A DNA stretch of 6,553 bases from Pyrinomonadaceae bacterium (GCA_026786155.1 JAJAYR010000190.1:1-6553); one strand, 5' to 3'. Numbered from the stretch's first letter, positions 1 to 5,279 are shown. Notes: generated from the sequence alone by a model not told the origin. Made by a program: numbers and translations.

Positions 1-374
1 CTGCCATGCAAGCCGCGCAGCTTGAACATTTAGCGCGGGAACAAAGCAAGGAAATTCAGGCAATCGAAGTTGCTATTGCGCGGGAAGAATTAGTTAAACG
101 GCTGACCGGACGGCGCAGTTGCCCGGTTTGCGGGGAAATTTACAACGTCTATTCAAAACCGCCGAAGCACGATAATGTCTGCGATTTTCATCCCGAAACG
201 CCGTTGACGCATCGCGCCGACGATAACGAAGAAAGCGTTTCGACGCGGCTGGCGACTTATGACGAATTGACGAAACCGCTGCTCGATTATTACGAAAAAT
301 CGGGACGTTTGCAGAAAGTCAGCGGCGAGGGCGAGTTGGAAAACATTTATCGGGAAATAGATAAATTGATTTAA
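1..374 (+). CDS. adk: adenylate kinase, C-terminal part (5' end outside window)
   Basis: Adenylate kinase interconverts ATP + AMP and 2 ADP in the cytoplasm. The reading frame is open to the left edge (first whole codon at base 3); 122 residues are seen from the Met at base 6, matching the C-terminal ~55% of a ~215-residue long-form enzyme. The LID domain is clear: CPVC at visible residues 39–42, then C59 and H62, giving C-x2-C-x16-C-x2-H, a zinc-binding LID pattern in which the fourth ligand, usually Cys or Asp, is His. The conserved R-x-DD segment (R70, D72, D73) and the following arginine R81 fit the nucleotide-binding and catalytic region, and the C-terminal helix segment DYYEKSGRL (94–102) is typical. 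Adk next to map within a ribosomal protein operon is the common bacterial order secY–adk–map–infA, so secY is probably just upstream. The zinc assignment is inferred from spacing alone. Confidence 0.95.
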   Translation, partial: AMQAAQLEHLAREQSKEIQAIEVAIAREELVKRLTGRRSCPVCGEIYNVYSKPPKHDNVCDFHPETPLTHRADDNEESVSTRLATYDELTKPLLDYYEKSGRLQKVSGEGELENIYREIDKLI

Positions 375-377
375 GGA
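373..377 (+). promoter_or_regulatory. SD-like AAGGA before a possible TTG start of map
   Basis: AAGGA overlaps the adk stop codon and sits 6 nt before a TTG at 384 that is in frame with map. It is better spaced than the GGAAAG (438–443) that precedes the preferred ATG at 447. It is the only reason to consider a 21-residue N-terminal extension of map. Confidence 0.4.
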
Positions 378-446
378 AAAGTTTTGAGTAATTCGAGAAT
401 CGGCGGATTTTTGAGTAAAGTCAGCCAAACTTTTTTTGGAAAGAGA

Positions 447-1259
447 ATGATTATCGCCAAATCGAGAAAAGATTTAGACCGGATGCGCGAAGCGGGCGAA
501 CTTATTGCGGAAGTCCGCGAAGCTGTCCGAGCGATGATTGCGCCGGGAATTACGACGCTCGAACTCAATGCCGCCGCGCACAAAATGATGAACGAGGCGG
601 GCGCGAAACCGGCTTTTCTCGGATATAAACCGTCGGGAATGACACCTTTTCCGTTTGTGATTTGCGCTTCGCTGAATGAACAGGTCGTTCACGGTTTTTC
701 AACCGACCAACCGCTGCAAAACGGCGATATTATTTCGGTTGATATGGCGGCGAGCTATAACGGATTTGTCGGCGATACCGCGATGACGGTTGCCATCGGT
801 GATGTGAGCGAAGAAGCAAAGCAGTTAATTCGAGTAACGGAAGAATGTTTAATGCTCGGTATCGAGCAATGTCAGCCGAATAAAAGAGTCGGCGATGTCA
901 GTTGGGCGATTCAGCAGCACGCCGAAAAATTCGGTTACGGCATTGTGCGCGATTATACCGGACACGGCATCGGGCGCACGATGCACGAAGCACCGCAAAT
1001 CGCCAATTACGGCAGAGCGGGAACAAAAGATAAAATTCGCGCCGGATATTGTTTTGCGATTGAGCCGATGCTCAATATGGGAACGCACGAAACGAAAACT
1101 TTAGAAGATAAGTGGACAGTCATAACAAAGGACGGCAAGCCGAGCGCACACTGCGAACATACGATTGCCGTAACCGCAGAAGGACCGGAAATTTTGACGC
1201 TGACGAAAGCGCAAAAAGTTCAATTAAGTCAGGGCAAAGCCGAAACCGTTGGCGTCTGA
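447..1259 (+). CDS. map: methionine aminopeptidase, type I
   Basis: Removes the initiator methionine from nascent proteins whose second residue is small; a cytosolic dinuclear metallopeptidase. From ATG 447 the product is 270 residues, close to the 248–264 of B. subtilis and E. coli, and it begins MIIAKSRKDLDRMREAG, which aligns with the usual MI-x-x-K…MREAG start. All five metal ligands are present: D99 (SVDM), D110 (VGDT), H173 (GHGIG), E206 (IEPM) and E237 (CEHT); the substrate-site histidines H82 (VVHGF) and H180 (MHEAP) are also there. There is no N-terminal zinc-finger/SH3 extension, so it is the simple type I form. GGAAAG at 438–443 is a modest RBS. The frame extends upstream to TTG 384, adding 21 residues (MSNSRIGGFLSKVSQTFFGKR) that do not resemble the family. 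I prefer 447, though the AAGGA before 384 makes the longer form possible. Confidence 0.96.
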   Translation: MIIAKSRKDLDRMREAGELIAEVREAVRAMIAPGITTLELNAAAHKMMNEAGAKPAFLGYKPSGMTPFPFVICASLNEQVVHGFSTDQPLQNGDIISVDMAASYNGFVGDTAMTVAIGDVSEEAKQLIRVTEECLMLGIEQCQPNKRVGDVSWAIQQHAEKFGYGIVRDYTGHGIGRTMHEAPQIANYGRAGTKDKIRAGYCFAIEPMLNMGTHETKTLEDKWTVITKDGKPSAHCEHTIAVTAEGPEILTLTKAQKVQLSQGKAETVGV

Positions 1260-1260
1260 C

Positions 1261-1289
1261 TTGAAAATCGAAGTAAAAAACGGTAGTAT
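1261..1289 (+). promoter_or_regulatory. candidate sigma-70-type promoter for infA
   Basis: TTGAAA (1261–1266, 5 of 6 to the TTGACA consensus) and TAGTAT (1284–1289, 4 of 6 to TATAAT) are separated by exactly 17 nt. The pair lies in the 68-nt gap between map and infA, about 40 nt before the infA start. A separate infA promoter is known in E. coli; here this is only a motif match. Confidence 0.35.
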
Positions 1290-1327
1290 CAGAAGTTTGT
1301 CGAATCGAACGAGATTGACGCTGAGAT

Positions 1328-1549
1328 ATGTCAAAAGAAGAAGCAATAGAAGTTACGGCAACCGTGCTGGAAACTTTGCCCAACGCGATGTTTAAGGTTG
1401 CACTCGAAAACAACCAGCATCAAGTTTTGGCGCATATTTCCGGCAAAATGCGGAAAAATTTTATTAGAATTTTGCCGGGAGACAGAGTTTTGGTTGAACT
1501 CTCGCCATACGATTTGGCTCGCGGTCGGATTACTTACCGCTATAAATAA
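1328..1549 (+). CDS. infA: translation initiation factor IF-1
   Basis: IF-1 binds the A site of the 30S subunit during initiation, helping IF-2 and IF-3 select fMet-tRNA and the start codon. The 73-residue protein matches the family's ~72 residues over its whole length as a single S1-like OB fold: VLETLPNAMFKVALEN (13–28), then HISGKMRKNFIRILPGDRV (36–54) and SPYDLARGRITYR (59–71), the family's signature stretches. The ATG at 1328 gives the standard start; only GAG (1323–1325) is nearby as SD, so ribosome binding looks weak. It lies 68 nt after map and 14 nt before rpmJ, and a candidate promoter overlaps the map–infA gap. The identification is essentially certain. Confidence 0.98.
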   Translation: MSKEEAIEVTATVLETLPNAMFKVALENNQHQVLAHISGKMRKNFIRILPGDRVLVELSPYDLARGRITYRYK

Positions 1550-1552
1550 AGC

Positions 1553-1557
1553 AGGGA
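1553..1557 (+). promoter_or_regulatory. ribosome binding site of rpmJ
   Basis: AGGGA lies 6 nt before the rpmJ ATG, within the 14-nt infA–rpmJ gap. It shows that this genome does use SD sequences in this operon, in contrast to the genes following repeat hairpins. Confidence 0.6.
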
Positions 1558-1563
1558 AACATT

Positions 1564-1677
1564 ATGAAAGTTCGTCCTTCAGTAAAAAAGATGTGCGATA
1601 AATGTAAAGTTATTCATCGCAAAGGAATCGTGCGCGTGATTTGTGAAAATCCGAAGCATAAACAAAGACAAGGATAA
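1564..1677 (+). CDS. rpmJ: 50S ribosomal protein L36
   Basis: L36 is a small zinc-ribbon protein of the large subunit that contacts 23S rRNA. This 37-residue gene reads MKVRPSVKKMCDKCKVIHRK, then GIVRVICENPKHKQRQG. It keeps the zinc ligands C11, C14, C27 and H32 of the zinc-containing (C+) form, so it is not the zinc-free paralogue used under zinc starvation. Length and sequence are exactly typical. It follows infA by 14 nt with a good SD (AGGGA, 6-nt spacer). infA–rpmJ–rpsM is the standard bacterial order. It is the last gene before the series of repeat-filled gaps. Confidence 0.98.
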   Translation: MKVRPSVKKMCDKCKVIHRKGIVRVICENPKHKQRQG

Positions 1678-1681
1678 GACA

Positions 1682-1783
1682 ATTTTGGATTTTGGATTTT
1701 AGATTTTAGATTTTTTCGTTTCATTATAATTTGAATGATGCCAAAAGATTTAGACTCAAAATCCAAAATCCAAAATCCAAAAT
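1682..1783. repeat. heptamer inverted repeat, rpmJ–rpsM gap (ATTTTGG family)
   Basis: The left arm (1682–1707) is a run of 7-nt units ATTTTGG/ATTTTAG, and the right arm (1758–1783) is a run of CCAAAAT units. The arms can pair over 26 positions with one mismatch, around a ~50-nt interior that contains TATAAT. The right arm ends only 6 nt before the rpsM ATG. The same unit family recurs in the rpsK–rpsD gap. The 112-nt gap holds no credible coding sequence. Confidence 0.9.
1725..1730 (+). promoter_or_regulatory. possible -10 box (TATAAT) before rpsM
   Basis: A perfect TATAAT lies inside the loop between the repeat arms, 60 nt before the rpsM start. No good -35 hexamer is found 16–18 nt upstream, where the sequence is the T-rich left repeat arm. 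In such an AT-rich stretch the match may be chance. Confidence 0.22.
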
Positions 1784-1789
1784 GAAAAT

Positions 1790-2173
1790 ATGGCTCGTGT
1801 AGCAGGTGTAGATTTACCGCCAAATAAAAGAGCGCAAATCGGTTTAACTTATATTTACGGTGTCGGAAAATCCCGCGCGACGGCGATTTTGAACGAGGCG
1901 AGTATCAGCGTTGACGCGAAAATCAGAGATTTAAGCGAAGAAGAATTAACGCAGATTCGCACACTTCTCGACGTGCAGGGCGACATCGAAGGCGATTTAC
2001 GCAAGCGCGTCCAAATGGATATTAAGCGTTTAATGGACATCGGCTGCTATCGCGGTCTGCGTCATCGGCGCGGTTTGCCGGTTCGCGGACAGCGCACCAG
2101 CACCAACGCCCGCACCCGCAAAGGTCCGCGCAAAGCCGCCGTTGCGAAGAAAAAAGCACCGGGCAAGAAATAA
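1790..2173 (+). CDS. rpsM: 30S ribosomal protein S13
   Basis: S13 sits in the head of the small subunit, contacts 16S rRNA, S19 and the P-site tRNA, and forms inter-subunit bridges. The 127-residue product begins MARVAGVDLPPNKRAQIGL and shows the helix-two-turn-helix segment YIYGVGKSRA (21–30) and the signature IGCYRGLRHRRGLPVRGQRT (84–103), followed by TNARTRKG. The lysine-rich C-terminal tail (AVAKKKAPGKK) is the part expected to reach toward the tRNA. Length is in the normal 115–130 range. There is no SD: the 20 nt before the ATG are repeat arm plus an A-rich linker. It heads the classic rpsM–rpsK–rpsD–rpoA–rplQ (alpha) cluster. Confidence 0.98.
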   Translation: MARVAGVDLPPNKRAQIGLTYIYGVGKSRATAILNEASISVDAKIRDLSEEELTQIRTLLDVQGDIEGDLRKRVQMDIKRLMDIGCYRGLRHRRGLPVRGQRTSTNARTRKGPRKAAVAKKKAPGKK

Positions 2174-2177
2174 TAAA

Positions 2178-2237
2178 AGTAAGCAGTAAGCAGTGAGCAG
2201 TTTTTGTCTGCTTACTGCTTACTGCTTACCGCTTACT
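2178..2237. repeat. heptamer inverted repeat, rpsM–rpsK gap (CTGCTTA family)
   Basis: The left arm has three units of AGTAAGC/AGTGAGC type (2178–2200). The right arm has CTGCTTA, CTGCTTA, CTGCTTA, CCGCTTA plus CT (2208–2237). Positions 2179–2200 pair with 2208–2229 over 22 bp, with one G·U, around the 7-nt loop TTTTTGT. The right arm ends 6 nt before the rpsK start. The repeat fills almost the whole 70-nt gap. Confidence 0.95.
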
Positions 2238-2243
2238 TAAAAT

Positions 2244-2645
2244 ATGGCAAAAGCAGCAACAACCAAGAAAAAAACTTTTCGGAAGAAAGAGAAAAAAAAC
2301 ATCCCGATGGGAATCGTGCATATTGCGGCATCGTTTAATAACACGATGATTTCGATTACCGACACGGAAGGCAATTTGATTTCGCAGTCTTCTTCGGGCG
2401 CACGCGGTTTTCGCGGTTCTCGCAAAGGAACGCCTTTCGCCGCGCAGCAAGCCGCTTCGGAAGCCGCGCGAAAAGCGTTGGAAGTCGGAATGCGTGAAGT
2501 GCAGGTGCGCGTCAAAGGTCCGGGCGGCGGTCGTGAATCGGCGATTCGGGCGATTAACAACGCCGGAATTCGCGTTACATCAATTCGTGATACGACACCG
2601 ATTCCGCACAACGGATGTCGTCCGCCGAAGCGTCGCAGAGTTTGA
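2244..2645 (+). CDS. rpsK: 30S ribosomal protein S11
   Basis: S11 lies on the platform of the small subunit near the E site and contacts 16S rRNA beside S7. The 133-residue product has the lysine-rich N-terminal arm (KKKTFRKKEKKN, 8–19), the core start GIVHIAASFNNTMISITD (23–40), the SSSGARGFRGSRKGTPFAAQ block (49–68) and the highly conserved ending PHNGCRPPKRRRV (121–133), in which the Asn before Gly (N123) matches the site that is isomerised to isoaspartate in E. coli S11. Length is normal. The ATG at 2244 is the only sensible start; no SD precedes it and the upstream 60 nt are a repeat hairpin. Confidence 0.98.
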   Translation: MAKAATTKKKTFRKKEKKNIPMGIVHIAASFNNTMISITDTEGNLISQSSSGARGFRGSRKGTPFAAQQAASEAARKALEVGMREVQVRVKGPGGGRESAIRAINNAGIRVTSIRDTTPIPHNGCRPPKRRRV

Positions 2646-2646
2646 C

Positions 2647-2841
2647 GATTTTGGATTTTAGATTTTGGATTGGAAATCTAAAACCTTAGACTTGAAATTT
2701 CAATTTAAATATCAAAAGGACGAAGGGGAGTTTTTACATAAAGTTTCCTGTAAACTTTTCCGTCAAGAATGAAGTGCCGATTCAAATTTTGCGAATGCCG
2801 GATTGAAAAAATCCAAAATCCAAAATCTAAAATCCAAAATC
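2647..2841. repeat. heptamer inverted repeat enclosing the rpsK–rpsD gap (ATTTTGG family)
   Basis: The left arm 2647–2671 is perfectly complementary to 2817–2841 (25 of 25), including a variant TTTTAGA unit mirrored as TCTAAAA at the matching place in the right arm. The right arm continues leftward to 2810 with another unit. It is the same family as the rpmJ–rpsM repeat, but the interior here is 145 nt of unrelated unique sequence. The full gap from rpsK to the true rpsD start is 226 nt, the longest noncoding stretch in the window. Confidence 0.9.
2719..2764 (+). promoter_or_regulatory. bulged RNA stem-loop upstream of rpsD
   Basis: I see a hairpin of 16 bp in three blocks: GACG (2719–2722) with CGTC (2761–2764); GGGGAG (2725–2730) with CTTTTC (2755–2760), three pairs being G·U; and TTTACA (2733–2738) with TGTAAA (2749–2754). 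AA and TT bulges lie on the 5' side and the loop is 10 nt. A competing 7-bp hairpin, AAAGTTT (2740–2746) with AAACTTT (2752–2758), uses part of the same sequence, so the two cannot coexist. The element lies 108 nt before the S4 start. S4 autoregulates alpha-operon or rpsD mRNAs in E. coli and B. subtilis; a similar role here is inference only. Confidence 0.35.
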
Positions 2842-2871
2842 ATTTTTAGCCGGAAGCAGCAAAAAATTATT

Positions 2872-3510
2872 ATGGCTAGATATAGAGATGCGGTGTGCCG
2901 TCTGTGCCGCCGCGAAGGTGGAAAATTATTTCTAAAAGGCGACCGCTGCTTTAAACCGACGTGCGCTATCGAAAAGCGCGGAACGCAGCCGCCGGGAATG
3001 CACGGCGCAACCGCGCGACGCAAAGTTTTAGCCGGTTACGGGCAGCAGCTTCGGGAAAAACAAAAGGTCAAGCGCATCTACTTCGTGCTTGAAAAACAAT
3101 TCCGCAATTATTTCGAGAAAGCCTCGCGGCAGAAAGGCATTACGGGCGAAAACCTGCTCTTTATGCTGGAGCGCCGCCTCGATAACGTCGTTTATCGCGC
3201 CGGTTTTTCGACTTCCCGCCGACAAGCGCGGCAACTCGTCAATCACGGACATGTTTTAGTCAACGGAAGTAAAGTTGATATTCCTTCTTTTCAGGTGAAA
3301 GCGGGCGATGTCGTCAGCATTAAAGAAACAACCGTTAAAAATACGCACGTCGAAGGCGCGTGGCAAACCGCCGTCGGGCGCGGTCGTCCGAACTGGATCA
3401 ACGCCGGCAGCCGTGATGATTTAAGCGTGACGGTTTCGACTTTGCCGATTCGCACGGATATTGACCCGACTATCAACGAACAGTTAATCGTCGAGCTTTA
3501 CAGTAAATAA
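2872..3510 (+). CDS. rpsD: 30S ribosomal protein S4 (zinc type)
   Basis: S4 is a primary assembly protein that binds the 16S rRNA 5' domain. From ATG 2872 the product is 212 residues, starting MARYRDAVCRLCRREGGKLF. Cysteines C9, C12, C26 and C31 form the zinc site in the same arrangement as in Thermus S4. The S4 RNA-binding domain is at about 102–165 (RRLDNVVYRAGFSTSRRQAR…HGHVLVNG). The C-terminal part around 190–212 (LPIRTDIDPTINEQLIVELY) is typical. The frame is open upstream to an ATG at 2803, but those 23 extra residues are translated repeat units, so 2872 is chosen. No SD is well placed; GGAAG at 2852–2856 is 15 nt away. S4 proteins often repress their own mRNA, and the unusual upstream gap could serve that. 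Confidence 0.97.
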   Translation: MARYRDAVCRLCRREGGKLFLKGDRCFKPTCAIEKRGTQPPGMHGATARRKVLAGYGQQLREKQKVKRIYFVLEKQFRNYFEKASRQKGITGENLLFMLERRLDNVVYRAGFSTSRRQARQLVNHGHVLVNGSKVDIPSFQVKAGDVVSIKETTVKNTHVEGAWQTAVGRGRPNWINAGSRDDLSVTVSTLPIRTDIDPTINEQLIVELYSK

Positions 3511-3517
3511 TTTCTTG

Positions 3518-3596
3518 AAGTCCTTAGTCCTTAGTCCTTAGTCCTTGGTCAAAACCGATTAAGGACTAAGGACTAAGGACTAAGGACTAAGGACTT
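3518..3596. repeat. heptamer inverted repeat, rpsD–rpoA gap (AGTCCTT family), terminator-like
   Basis: The left arm has four perfect AGTCCTT units (3519–3546) and the right arm five perfect AAGGACT units (3561–3595). In RNA, 3519–3550 can pair with 3557–3588 over 32 bp, with two G·U next to a 6-nt loop. The extra right-hand unit allows a one-unit slip that extends pairing to AAGT/ACTT at the base. TTTTT follows directly, so the shape is that of an intrinsic terminator. It ends 13 nt before rpoA. Confidence 0.95.
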
Positions 3597-3609
3597 TTTA
3601 AAAAAGAAT

Positions 3610-4626
3610 ATGACACAAAATAACAATTGGACGGATTTCCAAATACCGAACCGCCTGAACGTCGAAACGGAAACTTTGACTGAACGATACGGGAAATTCT
3701 ACGCCCAGCCGTTCGAGCGCGGTTTTGGAACGACCATCGGCAATTCGCTCCGTCGTGCGCTTCTGTCTTCCATTGAAGGCGCGGCGATTACCGCCGTTAA
3801 AATCGAAGGCGTGGAACACGAATTTTCTTCGATTAAAGGAGTCGTCGAAGACGCGACCGACGTTATCTTAAATCTCAAACAAGTGCCGTTTAAGCTGCAC
3901 GGCGGCGGCTCAAAGACTTTAACTATCAACAAATCAGGCGTTGGCGAAGTTACCAGCGCAGACATCGAAGCTGACGGCGATGTGGAAATTTTGGATAGGA
4001 GCGTTCATCTTGCCACTATCAGTTCAAAAGGCGACTTGAAGATTGAAATGCGCCTCAAAAGCGGGCGCGGCTACGTTTCCGCCGAATTTAATAACGACGA
4101 AGATTTGTCGGTCGGCTATATTCCGATTGACTCGGTTCACACGCCGATTAAAAAAGTTAATTACAGCGTTGAGCAGACACGCCAAGGTTCAAATACGGAA
4201 TTGGATAAACTGACGATTGAGGTTTGGACGGACGGTTCGGTCAAACCCGATGATTCAATTGGTTTGGCGGCGAAACTCGTCAAAGACCATATGTCAATCT
4301 TCATCAATTTTGAAGAAGAAGAAGCCGACTTTAAGTTTGAAGACATTGCGCGTCCGCCGCTGCTTCGCAACGATTTGCTCGACCGTTCGGTTGACGAATT
4401 GGAACTTTCGGTGCGTTCGTATAATTGTTTGAAAAACGCCGACATTCGCACGATTCGTGATTTGATTCACCGCAGCGAGCGCGATATGCTGCACACGAAA
4501 AATTTCGGCAAAAAATCGTTGACGGAAATTAAAGATATGCTCCACGGAATGGGCTTGGATTTCGGAATGGATTTTGACGAACAGGGCAATCCGATTCCGG
4601 GTTCGGGCGGACGTGATATGGACTAA
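3610..4626 (+). CDS. rpoA: DNA-directed RNA polymerase subunit alpha
   Basis: Alpha dimerises to nucleate RNA polymerase assembly; its C-terminal domain contacts UP elements and activators. The 338-residue product is close to E. coli's 329. The N-terminal domain (about 1–240) has FERGFGTTIGNSLRRALLSS (35–54), the beta/beta'-contacting motif, and GYIPIDSVHTPIKKVNYSVE (169–188). The C-terminal domain (about 255–320) has ELSVRSYNCLKNADI (265–279), where R269, N272 and C273 correspond to E. coli R265, N268 and C269 of the DNA-contact surface, then FGKKSLTEIKDML (299–311). An acidic, glycine-rich tail follows. The ATG at 3610 has no SD within normal distance: the AGGA in the last repeat unit is 16 nt away. 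A terminator-shaped hairpin lies directly upstream. Confidence 0.98.
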   Translation: MTQNNNWTDFQIPNRLNVETETLTERYGKFYAQPFERGFGTTIGNSLRRALLSSIEGAAITAVKIEGVEHEFSSIKGVVEDATDVILNLKQVPFKLHGGGSKTLTINKSGVGEVTSADIEADGDVEILDRSVHLATISSKGDLKIEMRLKSGRGYVSAEFNNDEDLSVGYIPIDSVHTPIKKVNYSVEQTRQGSNTELDKLTIEVWTDGSVKPDDSIGLAAKLVKDHMSIFINFEEEEADFKFEDIARPPLLRNDLLDRSVDELELSVRSYNCLKNADIRTIRDLIHRSERDMLHTKNFGKKSLTEIKDMLHGMGLDFGMDFDEQGNPIPGSGGRDMD

Positions 4627-4633
4627 ATCAGTC

Positions 4634-4702
4634 GAGAGTGGAGAGTAGAGAGTGGAGAGTGAAAATCTCAAACTCTCCACTCTCCACTCTTTACTCTCTA
4701 CT
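4634..4702. repeat. heptamer inverted repeat, rpoA–rplQ gap (GAGAGTG family)
   Basis: Four left-arm units, GAGAGTG, GAGAGTA, GAGAGTG, GAGAGTG (4634–4661), face ACTCTCC, ACTCTCC, ACTCTTT, ACTCTCT plus ACT (4672–4702). Positions 4634–4660 pair with 4672–4698, 27 positions with one mismatch and two G·U, around an 11-nt loop. The right arm stops 3 nt before the rplQ ATG, so it occupies the place where an SD would be. Confidence 0.95.
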
Positions 4703-4705
4703 ATT

Positions 4706-5209
4706 ATGAGACACTTAAAAGCACATCGTAAATTGGGAAGAACAACCGAGCATCGTATTTCGATGCTGCGGAATTTGGCGACTTCATTGGTTACATCGGA
4801 AAAAGGTTATATCGTAACGACCGTTCCGAAGGCGAAGGAACTTCGTCCATTTGTCGAAAAAGTTATCACGCTGGCGCGTCGGGCGAAGAATTTGACCGGC
4901 GATGAAACGCAGGCGCAGGAAGTTCATCTGCGTCGTCAGGCGGCGCGATTTTTTCACGCCGGAAACTCGACTTTCAAAACTGAACAAAGCCGTTTTCGCG
5001 GTAAAAAAGGCGAAACAAAAGAGCCGATTGAAAGAACGGCGGGCGTGAAAGCCGTGCAGCTTTTATTCGGCGAACTCGGCACGCGCTATCAAAATCGTCC
5101 GGGCGGTTACACGCGAATCATCAAACTCGGTCGGCGCAAAGGCGACAACGCGGAAATGGCGGTCATCGAATTGGTTGACAACCCGCGCGAATTGGCGGCG
5201 AAAAAATAA
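4706..5209 (+). CDS. rplQ: 50S ribosomal protein L17, enlarged
   Basis: L17 is a large-subunit protein near the exit side of the ribosome. From ATG 4706 it has 167 residues, against about 120–127 in B. subtilis and E. coli. The N-terminal half, MRHLKAHRKLGRTTEHRISM (1–20), LRNLATSLV and VPKAKELRPFVEKVITLARR (40–59), is standard, as is the C-terminal LFGELGTRYQNRPGGYTRII (120–139), then KLGRRKGDNAEMAVIELV. Between them, by eye alignment with E. coli L17, there are about 39 extra residues, rich in K, E, R, Q and T (roughly 62–112). The frame extends upstream to an ATG at 4652, but those 18 residues come from the repeat, so 4706 is chosen. No SD is present. Confidence 0.97.
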   Translation: MRHLKAHRKLGRTTEHRISMLRNLATSLVTSEKGYIVTTVPKAKELRPFVEKVITLARRAKNLTGDETQAQEVHLRRQAARFFHAGNSTFKTEQSRFRGKKGETKEPIERTAGVKAVQLLFGELGTRYQNRPGGYTRIIKLGRRKGDNAEMAVIELVDNPRELAAKK

Positions 5210-5220
5210 TCTCGGAAACT

Positions 5221-5279
5221 ATAAATCGTAAATCGTCAACAGTGTTTTTCTGTTGGTGATTTACGATTTCACATTTACG
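5221..5279. repeat. heptamer inverted repeat, rplQ–accB gap (AAATCGT family)
   Basis: Two AAATCGT units (5223–5236) followed by CAACAG face CTGTTG and then GATTTAC, GATTTCA, CATTTAC (5259–5279). Positions 5223–5242 pair with 5250–5269 over 20 bp, two of them G·U, around the 7-nt loop TGTTTTT. No T-run follows, so it does not look like an intrinsic terminator. It is the most degenerate of the seven. Confidence 0.85.

Noticed and set aside
1261..1395. 44-codon plus-strand frame starting TTG right after map
   Set aside because: It overlaps infA in another frame, has no SD, and its product (beginning LKIEVKNGSIRSLS) resembles nothing I recognise.
1398..1601. Plus-strand frame overlapping infA and rpmJ
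   Set aside because: It is an out-of-frame shadow of two secure genes, with no family resemblance.
1614..1823. Minus-strand open frame across the rpmJ–rpsM gap, containing FWILDF-type peptides
   Set aside because: It is the translation of the repeat arms plus antisense rpmJ and rpsM; there is no domain and no RBS, and it overlaps a certain L36 gene.
2723..2730. SD-like AAGGGGAG tract
   Set aside because: No ATG, GTG or TTG lies within 5–12 nt after it, so it is not treated as a ribosome binding site; it is discussed as part of the stem-loop.
2769..2849. 26-codon frame MKCRFKFCECRIEKIQNPKS… in the rpsK–rpsD gap
   Set aside because: Half of it is repeat-encoded. The SD-like GGGGAG upstream is ~40 nt away and falls in the predicted stem. 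I see no support for a real peptide.
5221..5279. Intrinsic terminator after rplQ
   Set aside because: The hairpin is not followed by a T-run; the next bases are GAGAAAGGGAG, the accB ribosome binding site.
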